Shown here piece by piece: positions 35,143 to 45,544 of a stretch of DNA of 64,000 nt. The notes under the pieces were generated by a model. The model saw only the letters and a list, made by a program, of their open reading frames with translations, was not told where the DNA came from and ran no database searches. Source of the DNA: Oenanthe sinensis (Eukaryota > Streptophyta > Magnoliopsida > Apiales > Apiaceae); NCBI GenBank assembly GCA_028671895.1, contig CM053796.1, forward strand, positions 33,726,860 through 33,790,859, written 5' to 3'. The first letter of the stretch is position 1. Each line of letters starts with the position of its first letter. The position numbers and the translations under genes are program-made.

Positions 35143-36534
35143 ATACATTATGATAAATTGTGTTTATTTTTTAAACGAATTTAAAATTCGTGACTAATTC
35201 ATACTTGAAAAGTCATAGCCCGTAGTTTATTTAGTTACTTTTATGTTATGTTTGGTTGAGATAAATGAATTTGAATGAAATGAGATTTGAATTATGTGAA
35301 TTTTGAAAAATTTATTGATTTCCTTATTTTATTTCCCAGTAATCTAATCTCAAATCTCACAATTTGAGATGAAATATTCCATTCTACCCTTATATATTTT
35401 CTTTCCAATTTTTATTTCATTTTTTTCAAATTTTTTATTCTACTTTCATAAATTTTATTTCATATTCACTTATTTCATTCTATTTTATTCGGGTTAAATA
35501 TCAAAATGATCACTCAAGTGAAGACCATATATCAGTTTAGTCACCAATCTCAACGAGGTATTATTTGAATCACTAAAGTCATAGTAAATATCAAATAAAT
35601 ACATCTAAATATGTTATCAGAAAATAAAAATAATATTTATTGAGTTCTACACATTTTTCTTAAATGTTATTATCTCAATCAAATGAAAAAAAATATGAAT
35701 TTTAGATAATATATCTAAATTTTAAGAAATTTATTTACTGGTTATTTTTATTTTAATCAAATAAAATAACTATAAAATATAAAATAAATAGCAGATAAAT
35801 TTTTAAAAATTTAATTATATTATCTGAAATTAGGGGAGAGCATGGTTCAGTTCGGCTGGATTTTTGGCTAAAACCAGAACTGAAACCACATATTTTCAGT
35901 TTTAAAAATTGAAAACCGCAATCGAATCATCAGTTTCGGTTTCGGTTTTAAAAAGGCCAGTTCGATTTTTACCGGTTTGATTTCGGTTAAAAAATCAGAT
36001 AAATAAGAATTAAAAAGTATATAATTTAAATTATTATAATTTTACATTTAAATTTTACACAACCAACTATTTGAATTACATTCTGCATAATAAATTGATC
36101 CATTGACTCTATTGAATTTTGTATGGTAAGAAACTAGAAGTACCCCAATACCAGCATGAGCTATAAACTTGATTTATAAGGACAATGTATTGTATTACAA
36201 AATCATTATATTGGTATTCAGTGTGTGTATGCAAGGTAGACACACTGGAAGACATGGGCTCTCTGGGCATCAGTAATGGTGGTTGAAATAAATAGTGCTT
36301 ACACATCTAATTTTTTAAGTTAATTATATATTAATAGATCAAGTTCAATCCTTTAAAAAAATAAAATATATGTATCCTCATTTAGCTGCATCAAATTTAT
36401 AAAATTATCCATCAGTTAAATTATTTAGTGTATTTAGACCATAAAATCAAGACTATTATAAATAGTTTTCGAATAAAATACAAAAATATAAATTATAACA
36501 TATATTTATTAATATTAAATTTTATAATTTTATA
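35143..36534. mobile_element. Insertion-rich segment splitting the accessory ORF
   Basis: This AT-rich stretch separates the two halves of the accessory ORF. Near 35834-36000 it contains a block like AGCATGGTTCAGTTCGGCTGG with repeated GGTTTCGGTTTT words, resembling the termini of hAT-type MITEs. I cannot fix the ends or a target duplication. No gene is seen. Confidence 0.4.
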
Positions 36535-36535
36535 A

Positions 36536-36572
<37 letters not shown>
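36535..36572. repeat. (TA)n microsatellite
   Basis: An uninterrupted alternating TA run at the left edge of the second half of the accessory ORF. Confidence 0.95.
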
Positions 36573-36576
<4 letters not shown>

Positions 36577-36579
36577 TAA

Positions 36580-38245
36580 AGGATTGGTGAACTAAAGGAT
36601 TCTGTAAACAAATCATCTGCATTTGTTCAATCTGCTATTACAGCATCTCAACATTCTCTAGAGTTAAAACTCAAAAATGTTTCAGCAAAACAGGATGCAT
36701 TGGAAGCTAAAGTTGATAATCTTTCTACTTCTGTCAATTCTATGCAGGGAATGCTACATACTATTGTTGAAATTCTTACTGTTAAATAAGGGAATGATGT
36801 CAGAAAGGGGGAGAATGGTTCAAACAAATTCAAGGAGGATGCTACACAAAAATCTGACAAACCTGATGATGAAGATCAAGGGAGTCATAAGGATGGAAAA
36901 CAACATCTGAAGCAACAAACTCTGAAGCAACAAACTCTGATTGATCAAACTCTATCAACCTCTCAAACTCTGATGACAACAAACTCTGAAAAGAAGATAA
37001 TCTCTGATAAAAAGCAAACTTTGATAGATGCAGACTTGAAATTGGCAAAAAGTCTTGAAGAACAAGAAAAGCCTGAGAAGATTGAAGAACAAAATTTGAA
37101 AGATGCAGAACTGGCAAAAAAACTTTTTGAAGAAGAAAATCCAGGAATGGATCCAGTTGCTGTAGAAGAGGAATTAAAGAAATCTGGTACTGACAATGTT
37201 CAAGTCCAGAAAAAGAAAAAATATGTGAAGAAAACTCCAGTTCAAAGGAAGGCTCTTATTCAAAAGAAGATTGCATCTATGCCTGTCCAAGCCAAACTTT
37301 TTGATACTCCTAAGCAAATTGCTTAGTCAAAACCAACTCCTACAATCCAAACTAGGTCAACTTCAATCCAACAAAAAGCTTCAGTAAAACTAAAAACTCC
37401 TCTCACTATGTCAGGAACAACTTTTCTTCCAGGTGAATCTAGTTTTGATGATGATAAAGAAGAGCAACAACAATCTCTAATAAGAAAGAAAAGGTCTGAT
37501 CTTCTGTGGACTAACACATAAACTCTGACTCTCAATGCCAGACTTGGCAAAAACAAATGTTGTATTGGTGATTTTCAAGCCAAAGTCTACAGGTATGAAG
37601 CCAATATCTTCAGAGATCCCTTCTCATTGAAAGACAAGCCTGAGGAAGATTTGACTCAATAACATCTCGACAAATTAATATATGTTAACATAGTAAAGGA
37701 CATTTTTGATGGTGCACAAGCTAATGAGAAGCTTTTATATTTCTTAGAAGATGAGAGAGTTTTGAAGATTGCTGAAGAAGATCTGATTCAAAAAGAATCT
37801 AAAGAACTTGAACATGTTTTTTTACCTACTCAATGATGAAAATGAAGCCACTTCCAGGTGGGTGAAAACTCTTGAAGGAGTGATAGCTGAAAAGAAAAAG
37901 AATGATAGGCTGCTTATGATAAACTCTGAAGAATATGAACCTGGATATATACTTGAAGATGGAACAGAGAAAGTCATGAGAAAAGAAGATGCAAAGGTCA
38001 AGATGGTGTTAGAAATTCCTACACTAATTTTAAATCCTGATGGTATGAAGGCATGTTGCATTGCCTTAGATGAAAGAATGGACAAATCATCAATATATGC
38101 TCTAAGGGCTACTATATTTCAAATCGATGATTCTTCTGAGCAGATGAAAGAATTGAAGAAGAAGCTTGTTGATTTGTTGAAGAATGCTGAAGAAAAGCTA
38201 CTGAATCAATTTCTGAAAGAAGACTTCTCATACAGAAGAATCTAA
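36580..38245 (+). pseudogene. Retroelement accessory (3') ORF, C-terminal part
   Basis: It begins ELKDSVNKSSAFVQSA, with coiled-coil-like heptads (LELKLKNVSAKQDALEAKVD), then a Lys/Glu-rich middle (LKLAKSLEEQEKPEKIEEQ) containing repeated QQTL units. It ends with ALRATIFQIDDSSEQMKELK and a TAA after FSYRRI. Breaks: TAA near 36787, TAG near 37324, TAA near 37519, TAA near 37660, and a frameshift near 37805. The position just before a polypurine tract and LTR shows that it was the last ORF of a copia-type element. Coiled coils recall the envelope-like ORF of Sireviruses, but no membrane segment is seen. Confidence 0.65.
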
Positions 38246-38332
38246 TTCTTAAAGGAAAAACAAACTCTGATGCATTTGTCTTTATATTTCTGACATCATA
38301 AGTGGAATTTATGTTTTAATTCATAAAGCATA

Positions 38333-38344
38333 AATTGGGGGAGA
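38333..38344 (+). other. Polypurine tract before the copia LTR
   Basis: AAATTGGGGGAGA followed directly by the LTR start TGTTAGAAATG. This is the standard plus-strand priming layout. Confidence 0.85.
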
Positions 38345-39206
38345 TTGTTAGAAATGCAAACACTGGTGATTGTTAGATAATATCAAACAGAGTTTATGTT
38401 GACCTCATTAGAGAATGAATAAACTGTCGGTCAGAGTTTACTCTATCAGAGAATAATCAATCAGAGTTTATTCTAACAGAGAATGATCAAATCAGAGAAT
38501 AAAAAATCGACAGAGTTTACAAATCAGAGTTTGTGAAGGAAACTGAAAGGCATATGTCAAGGCCTATTTGTAATTAGTAGATGACAACTCAACTCATGTA
38601 AGAAATTAAAGTAAGTAATAAATTCTGAGGATGGAATCAAATCGAAGAATGTCAACTAGACACAAAGAATCAACTTGTCAGAAGAATTATAATGAAGTTG
38701 CTACTCTACACCGGAAGAAGTTCATTTATATGTTCAAGCGTCGGAGAAAAATAGAGAAGCAGTTGTTCAGAAGATTCAGAAGATTCTAAGTGGCTACTAC
38801 AGAAGATTCCAGAAGAAGAATGAAGACAGTGAAGTAGAAGAAGAACAGAAGACCACAGCTTAATGTTAAAGATGAAGAATATTTATTATAGTATGACATA
38901 AATGAACCAGACAGTACATTTGTGTGTCAACTAAAATAATAAATATTCATCATCTAGCTCAAGTGGTTTTATGACAAAAGACACAACGAAGACTGGAAGA
39001 CTTCAAGACTGATAGCAAGACGAAATAGTATTTTAATTCTACTATCAAATGTTAATTGATTATTTAATTTATCTAATTAAATTAATTCAAGTTGAATTTA
39101 ATTTAATTTGTAAATTAACTAATTAATTTAAGTAGAATTAATTTATTATAAAAGATATGACTTAATATGACTTTTAATATAATTCAAATGACTAATAAAT
39201 AAGTCA

Positions 39207-39672
39207 TACTGACTGTTTATTATTAAGTCATACCGAATTATATTAATAAAAGTCATACCGAAGCTGTTAAAGAAAAGTCATACCGGAGCAGCCGACTGAT
39301 AAGTCATACCGAAGCTGTTAAAGAAAAGTCATACCGGAACAGCCGACTGATAAGTCATACCGAAGCTGTTAAAGAAAAGTCATACCGGAATAGCCGACTG
39401 ATAAGTCATACCGAGCTCAGTGGATAAGTCATACCGAGATTTCTATGCTCAAAAGGTCATACTGAACCTATTTTGTTTAATTAAAATAAGTCATACCGAT
39501 TTATTTTAATTAGATAAAATCTGAATATGACTTTAAATAAGTCATACCGAGATTCAGTAAGTCATACCGACCATTCAGAAGTCATACCCAGTTTTTAAAT
39601 GTCATACAAGGGTTAAAATAAGTCATACAGACTTATTTTCTTGAAATTAAGTCATACTGAAAAAGGTCATAG
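39207..39672 (+). repeat. U3 tandem array of AAGTCATACCGA
   Basis: About 18 copies of AAGTCATACCGA or close variants. Within it a unit of about 49 bp (two motif copies plus AGCTGTTAAAGA and CAGCCGACTGAT) is repeated three times. The array ends about 18 bp before the TATA box. Confidence 0.95.
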
Positions 39673-39689
39673 CAGCCTTTTTCATTCTC

Positions 39690-39697
39690 TATAAATA
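39690..39697 (+). promoter_or_regulatory. TATA box of the copia LTR
   Basis: TATAAATA, just downstream of the U3 array. The same TATA-like word occupies the same place in the relative at 26129-26135. Confidence 0.75.
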
Positions 39698-40060
39698 TGA
39701 GACCAGCTCTTCATTTTTCAGAGTTCAACTTGTTAGAAGTTAAGAAAATCAGATCAAATTCAGTAATTTATCTGCATTGTAATATTCACAGATTTCTGTG
39801 CTGAGTTTGAATATAATTGATTAAACACGAACACTTCATGTTGAATTCGTTCTAGACTTTTTATCAATTATATAACTGTTTTCTAAATATTAATTTTGTA
39901 ATACTAATCAAGTTAAAATTATATCTTTCACTTGAACAGTATTTCATTCTAATTAATATTTCGCGAGTAATTAAAATAATATTTTTAATCCAAATTATTC
40001 CGCGATTAATTTTCAGATATTGTATTCAACCCCCCTTCTACAATATCAGGGACCAACAAT

Positions 40061-40072
40061 TGGCATCAGAGC
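40061..40072 (+). other. Primer-binding site
   Basis: TGGCATCAGAGC, two bases after the LTR end. It is one base off the usual initiator tRNA-Met complement TGGTATCAGAGC. Confidence 0.85.
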
Positions 40073-40266
40073 TGGTTGATATATTTTCATATCAGATCCA
40101 AATCAAATTCCGCGAACTCATACAGATCTCAAAAATTATTTTAAATTCGAAATAATTTTTTATTCGAAATAATTTTTTTTCCAAAAAATTATTTTTGATC
40201 AAAAATTATTTTAAGTCAAAAATTAAAATATTTTTTGAAACAATTAATTTTTAATCTTATTTAAAG

Positions 40267-41798
40267 ATGAGTACTCAAAGAGTTAGTAGCATTAAAATTC
40301 CACAATTTGATAAAGACAATTATAATCTGTGGAAGAGAAAGATGACCTTATTTCTTCGAGCTGCAAATCCCAAGTACAAGGATATTTTAAAAACTGGTGT
40401 TGCTGTTCCAATAAATATCTTTCCTGAGCATATGGAAGATGGTGTACTCATTCCGCACAGACAAGTTGAAAAAGATATTTCTGAGTACACTGAGACAGAA
40501 AAGGAACTGGATACATTGGACACCAGTCTGCAGTTAATTTTAGTGGAATCTCTTGATCCCGGAATGTACAATCATGTTGTTAATTGTAAAAATGCTAAAC
40601 ACATTTGGGAAACGATAGAGATACTAAATGAAGGAACATAAGAAGTAAGGGAGAACAGATTGGAAATCTTAACGTCTCAATATGAGCATTTTAGATCAAA
40701 TCCTGGAGAAGGTATCTCTGAAGTTTTTGAGAGATACAACAAGCTGATAAATGATCTAAATCTCAATGGCAAACAATATACGAAGAAGGAGATCAGTCGG
40801 AAGTTTTTGCTGACAATGCCAGTACACCTAGAGCACAGGATAACAGCCATCAGAGAGTCAAGGGACATGAATGAAATTTCTTTGGAAAGACTTTATGGCA
40901 TTCTGAAGACCTATGAGCTAGAGCAAATTCAACAGAATGAAATATATGGTACAGGCAAGGTGGTCAGCAAGTCTACAGCTCTTGTAGCAGAAGAACCAGA
41001 GTACAGAAAAGCTAAGACTGAATCTTCTTCAGTCAACATCATTGATCAGGGTATTGTTGCAGAAGTTGGTGCAACTCTAGTGAATTCAACTGATAGTGAA
41101 TTCTACTCAATGGAAGAACTCGATCAACTTGAGGATGAATCTCTGGCTCTGATTGCTAGAAAATTTGGAAATACAAGATTCAGGAACCCTAGTTTCAAAT
41201 TCAAGCCTATGGCAAACAGATTTCAGACAGGTGGTTCTTCTAGCTCATCCAACACAAAAGGTGGATACAAGACAGGGATGGTAGACAGAAGCAAGATCCG
41301 TTGCTTCAACTGCAATGAAATGGGACACTTTGCTACTGATTGTAGAAAGCCCAAGCAGGAAAGAAAGAAGGATTCATATGACGAGCTCAAACAGAAATAT
41401 GACGCTCTACTGAAGAAGCATGAGGGAAAATCATACTTAGCAGCAGGAAAAAGCTGGGATGATTCCGACAATGATGAAGAAGATCAAATGGGAAATCTTG
41501 CTCTAATGGCCTCTTCTTCTGAAGGATCACAATCTCCACCTCGACAAGGAATTGAGGTAAACCCTAGCTGTCCTAAAATGTTTAAATTGATAGGTGAGAA
41601 TTTAATTGATGCTAGAGATCGAATAAAAGTCTTAATTCTCGAAAACAAAGTTTTATCAGAGGAGAATTATGAATTGAAAAAGCTGAAACTTATTAATGTT
41701 AAATTAACTGAAGATGTTGCATTTCAAGTTAATAGAGTCAACTGCTATGTTGAAATTGAAGCTTTTTTGAAAGATAAAATTGAAAAAGAATATAATAT
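40267..41798 (+). pseudogene. Copia-type (Sirevirus-like) gag with zinc knuckle, one nonsense codon, pol missing
   Basis: ATG start, MSTQRVSSIKIPQFDKDNYN. One frame runs through the capsid-like domain to a CCHC zinc knuckle CFNCNEMGHFATDC (about 41302-41343), then an Asp/Glu-rich stretch and a coiled-coil-like tail. A single TAA at 40639-40641 stands where the relative at 24561-25469 has Glu (NEGT-E-EV). The frame stays open to 41868, but from about 41799 the DNA is homologous to 47004 onward, so the retroelement part ends near 41798. Protease, integrase and RT are absent. Gag normally forms the virus-like particle; this copy would give only a 124-residue product. Confidence 0.9.
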
Positions 41799-42265
41799 AA
41801 TATCTATCACAAATGATAAATTAAAATATAATAAAAGAATCTCACACTATTATAGATGGAAATTTTAGTAATACTAATATTCATATAATTAAAAAGTAAT
41901 GTATTTTAATAAAAAGTGAATATTTTATTCATGGATAATATATTATAGAATGTAGGGAATATAAAATATACTATATATATAGTAAGTAATATATTATGAA
42001 AAGAATGAGTATAATTCACAAAATAATAAAAAATTACTATATTTGCCTTAAATAGTAACGTCAAAGGATAGATACTACTTACGTAAAAAAGTAGCTACAT
42101 AATTATTACAAAATCCAAATCTAAAACCTCTCGACACCACCTGTAAAAGGGTGACAACACCTGTATATATAACATACGTGCATAACTCTCTTTATAAGAT
42201 ACAGGACCTCATTGTTTATGTGTATGTATATTTCTGTGTACTAGTAGAGTCTGTTTCAATTAGTA

Positions 42266-43897
42266 ATGGTGTCTCCTTCTGATATACCTAAGTCCGACAC
42301 CCGGGTTCCAGTCAGTGAAGCTCCGGCGGGTGAAAGGTCCCACACCAAATCTGTATTTGAGTACGACTCATTTGTAACTAAACTTTTTTCAAGAACCGAC
42401 CTTTACCCAAGACCCGAAGATGTTCCAAACTTCGATCCATATATGTGCGACATTTTGATGTATTTATCTGCAGAACCTCTGCCTGAGGAAAGATATGACC
42501 CGATTATCGTTCCAGGATCCGACCCGGTTTCAGGATCCAATGCATTTGAAGCGGCTGTCAGCGAGGGAGTTGAAGGCAGGTCCAGTCAAACTCTAGCGTT
42601 TGATAACAATCTGGTGCCGCGTAGAAAGCGTTCCAAATTTCCTCAAAGAAGGGCTTCCATGGATGAGAGGGAGACTCGACCAAATTGGTTGCCTGAAGGT
42701 TGGAAAATGATTTCCAAGACTCGCACTTCTGGTGCTACTGCAGGAGTTATTGACAAGGTAAAAAAAAAATTCCTGGTCGAATTGAATGATATTTGAACAT
42801 GCATATATATTCTGTTCTTTTAATTAATCTTGATTTATTGATTGATGTGTAGTTATTAGGGTTCCATAAAAAAATTTTGCCTGTTATTTGGAGTTGACGT
42901 GTTGTTTTAACTGTTATTGATGATGTTGATAGCCTTGTTTGTGATGGAGTTCAATTGATCATTTACATGGCTAATTATTATTTTGTCGAGGTTAGGGTGT
43001 GTATTGTGTAGTATTGTAATTTATTATGTGTATATAAACTACATTGCATTTAGAATTATATATATTGAAAGAAATGTTGATAGAAAATTAATTAAACATA
43101 TAATTTGTTCAACATGATTAAATTAATATCTATTTAACAAAAGAAACGTGAATTTGGTAAATAGTGATAGTAATTGGATTTTTTTTTTTCCTTTTTCTCT
43201 TGTGGTTCGCGCAATGCGTGTAAAAAGATATTTTTTAATATTCAGACCCCTTTGATTTTTTTAGTGTTCTTTAACACATATTTCCTATTTTTTTGCCATT
43301 ACTACCATGTCAGATACTATGAAAGGTTAATTATTGATTTATCATTACCATTGGGGGCATGCATTTTCTTTTAATTACTACATGTTTTCCTAAATAAATT
43401 GTTGGGATTAGAGTAGCCGCTTCGATGTGTCTATTCTATGCGAATTTATGTTGAATATGTTTATAATTTATACCATAAAAATATAGTAGGCATTGCTTTG
43501 TTAATTAATAACAACTCTTAGAACTTTTTGTACTTGTAATTAAGATGTGTTGTAGGTTTATTAATTGAAAGGCTCCTTATACAGAATCAATGTATGCTCT
43601 CTTGATCTTACACGGTGTTTTTTTGCAGTATTATGTGGAGCTTGCAACACGCCGTCGATTCGGTTCGAAAGTCGAGGTTAAGCGTTTTCTTAAAAAAAGA
43701 AACAAGAAGAAAACAAACTTAGATGCTAATGCAATGGTGAGCTAGTGATTTATTCAATCTTGTTGTTTTAAATCTGTATATCGATCGAGGAAGGAATTTT
43801 TTCAAAATAAATTTATATTTTTATCTTATATAATTGCCTGTACAATTTACAGCCCTCAGATACCAATCCTGAGATCAAGAAAGCGCGCATGAACTGA
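42266..43897 (+). CDS. MBD gene A: methyl-CpG-binding-domain protein, damaged
   Basis: Exons 42266-42757, 43629-43736 and 43853-43897, all GT..AG and phase 0; 214 aa. The N-terminal extension carries PGSDPVSGSNAFEAA. The MBD domain runs from WLPEGWKMISKTRTSGATAG (end of exon 1) into YYVELATRRRFGSKVEVKRF (exon 2). Arg153 and Asp163 of the DNA-contact set remain. The arginine of the RFRSK motif, equivalent to MeCP2 Arg133, is Gly176 here. Exon 3 stops after KKARMN. The conserved C-terminal block lies downstream (43898-44030) out of frame and with another stop. Genes B and C keep that block. It may be transcribed, but methyl-CpG binding is doubtful. A gene in decay or a truncated paralogue. Confidence 0.8.
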
Positions 43898-44030
43898 AAA
43901 AGAAGGAAGCTCCAACGAGGTTTGATTTTAGAAATCCATCCATGAAAGTTACCAAGTCCTTGGTGGATGGAAATTAAGATTCGTGGAAACCTTTAATCGG
44001 AGAGTGCCAAGTACCATAATCAAGTTCACA
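43898..44030 (+). pseudogene. Decayed C-terminal block of MBD gene A
   Basis: In another frame it reads KKEAPTRFDFRNPSMKVTKS then LVDGN, stop, DSWKPLIGE, matching the C-terminal block of genes B and C (FDYANPPKEVTWSLVDG, LWKPSIGEE). It is out of frame with exon 3. Confidence 0.8.
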
Positions 44031-44143
44031 GAAAAGGGGAAAGTACTCCTGAGCGTGCGTCGCTAAAATAGAATGAAAACATTTTAACTCAATTTAATAG
44101 ACACAAAATAGATTTTTTTTTTGTAGAAAGACTGTTTTTAACT

Positions 44144-45529
44144 TAGCAAGAGCAAATGGATCTTTATGTGTCTCTCCACCAGTTGAGTTCCTTACTTATG
44201 CATCTTTGTCTTGGAACTATTGTTGTTATGCTTTTGCTAGAAGTGTCGATGCTAGAAGTGTTGATGTTGAGTTTGATTTGGTTAAAAACAATGCTCTTCA
44301 AGTTTATGATTTCATAGGTCTTAAGAATGCTTTTAAGCATCTTGCGGGTTTTCTGGTTTTCAAGTTCAAGATTGAGTCTACTATGTTGCGAGCTATTAGG
44401 TTAAGCCCATTAGAAGTTGATGGTTGGTTGTTTGATCTTAAAATTTGGTCTGAAGACCGTCTTATCTGTGTATCAACTAAAATGAATGCTACTTGGGTCA
44501 CTTTCTTCAATGCCCCCTTCTTGTACTGGTCTACACAAGACTTGTGCTACATATGTCGTGCCCTAGGATCTCCAATAGCCATGTCTGCCACTACCTCTGA
44601 GTTTGTTAGTCACCAAGAACCTCAGCCCCATGTTATGCTTCTCATCGATATGGCTAGTGATAGTCCTAAACCGGCTTACCTATAGGTTAAATTGTTGGAA
44701 ACTTCAATTTGAATAAAGGTACAATACCAAGATACTCGACTTTGTCGATGCTGCCTCTCTCCTTTTCATGATGATCGAACTTGCCCCTGCATTTGACCAG
44801 TGTGGTCGATGCCAAGGATCACCACACATGACTCCTCTGACTCCAGCAACTACCGTGATGGACCAACTATGTCTATCTCAACAGACTTTAATCAAATGAT
44901 AGCTGGTCAGGGAGACGAGGGTCAGAGTGTCTACTTTTCATGCCCCACTTTTGCTAACTTATGTTGTGGCTTGAATCTGCAAGCAGGTGATTCATGAAAA
45001 CTCTAGGGTGCCCTATATCTTTGGATGGCATTGAGAATGACATTGGGAATTCTTCTCTGGAAGACGAGCGTGAGAGCTATCAAGGGAGCCACAGATGCAA
45101 CCACAAAGGGAGCCATAGAGGAAGCTACAAAGGAAGCCACACAGGGCATCAGAGCAAGGGAAAAGCGACGGATATTCCATCCAAGACAAGTGCCCCATAA
45201 GACAAATGGAACAGAACGGAGAAGTCTCCATCCAAGACAAGCACTCCACAGTGACAACATATAGGCACACCACCAAGCAAGAACAACAGCAAGAACGATG
45301 AAGCTTGATGCAAGTTGATGCAAATCGCAACAAGAATTTAGAATATATAGTTAATAGTAACTATTTATTCATGTTTTCTCAAATTGTAAGCTACTATGAT
45401 AACCTTTCTGTTGGCTTACAACGAATAATGTTGGGACTTGTTCCCTTGTAATTTCAGCTCCTTAGGGAGTGGGTGGCCTCACTAGAGGTCACCCTTGGTT
45501 GGTATAAAATATTAAAATTAGCTAAAAAA
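44144..45529 (+). mobile_element. ORF1-only L1-type LINE fragment with target duplication
   Basis: It contains a DUF4283-type ORF1 remnant: LVFKFKIESTMLRAIRLS, WVTFFNAPFLYWS, LCYICRALGSPIAMS, and, after a frameshift, the knuckle CRCCLSPFHDDRTC (C-X2-C-X4-H-X4-C). A low-complexity Gly/Ser/His-rich or Ala/Thr-rich stretch follows near 45080-45200, then a noncoding tail and a short A run (45524-45530). AGACTGTTTTTAAC at 44130-44143 and AGAATGTTTTTGAAC at 45530-45544 look like a diverged target duplication. There is no endonuclease or reverse transcriptase between ORF1 and the tail. It interrupts the 3' flank of MBD gene A. Confidence 0.75.
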
Positions 45530-45544
45530 AGAATGTTTTTGAAC

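Larger units (their letters stand above)
38346..40058 (+). repeat. Copia-type LTR lying between a 3' end and a 5' end
   Basis: 1713 bp, TGTTAG..CCAACA. It has a polypurine tract on its left and a primer-binding site on its right, so it serves as 3' LTR for the sequence before it and 5' LTR for the sequence after it. It holds repeated CAGAGTTT words (38390-38530), a tandem array (39207-39672) and TATAAATA at 39690-39697. Related to the LTR at 25823-27173. Confidence 0.9.

Noticed and set aside
39207..39672. Regularly spaced short repeats that could suggest a CRISPR-like array
   Set aside because: They are variable-spaced copies of a 12-nt motif inside the U3 of a plant LTR, next to a TATA box. 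The spacers repeat too, and no cas gene is present in this nuclear DNA.
45003..45333. Several overlapping frames over 100 codons long on the minus strand
   Set aside because: They lie opposite the low-complexity repeat of the LINE ORF1 tail, where GC-rich microrepeats keep all frames open.
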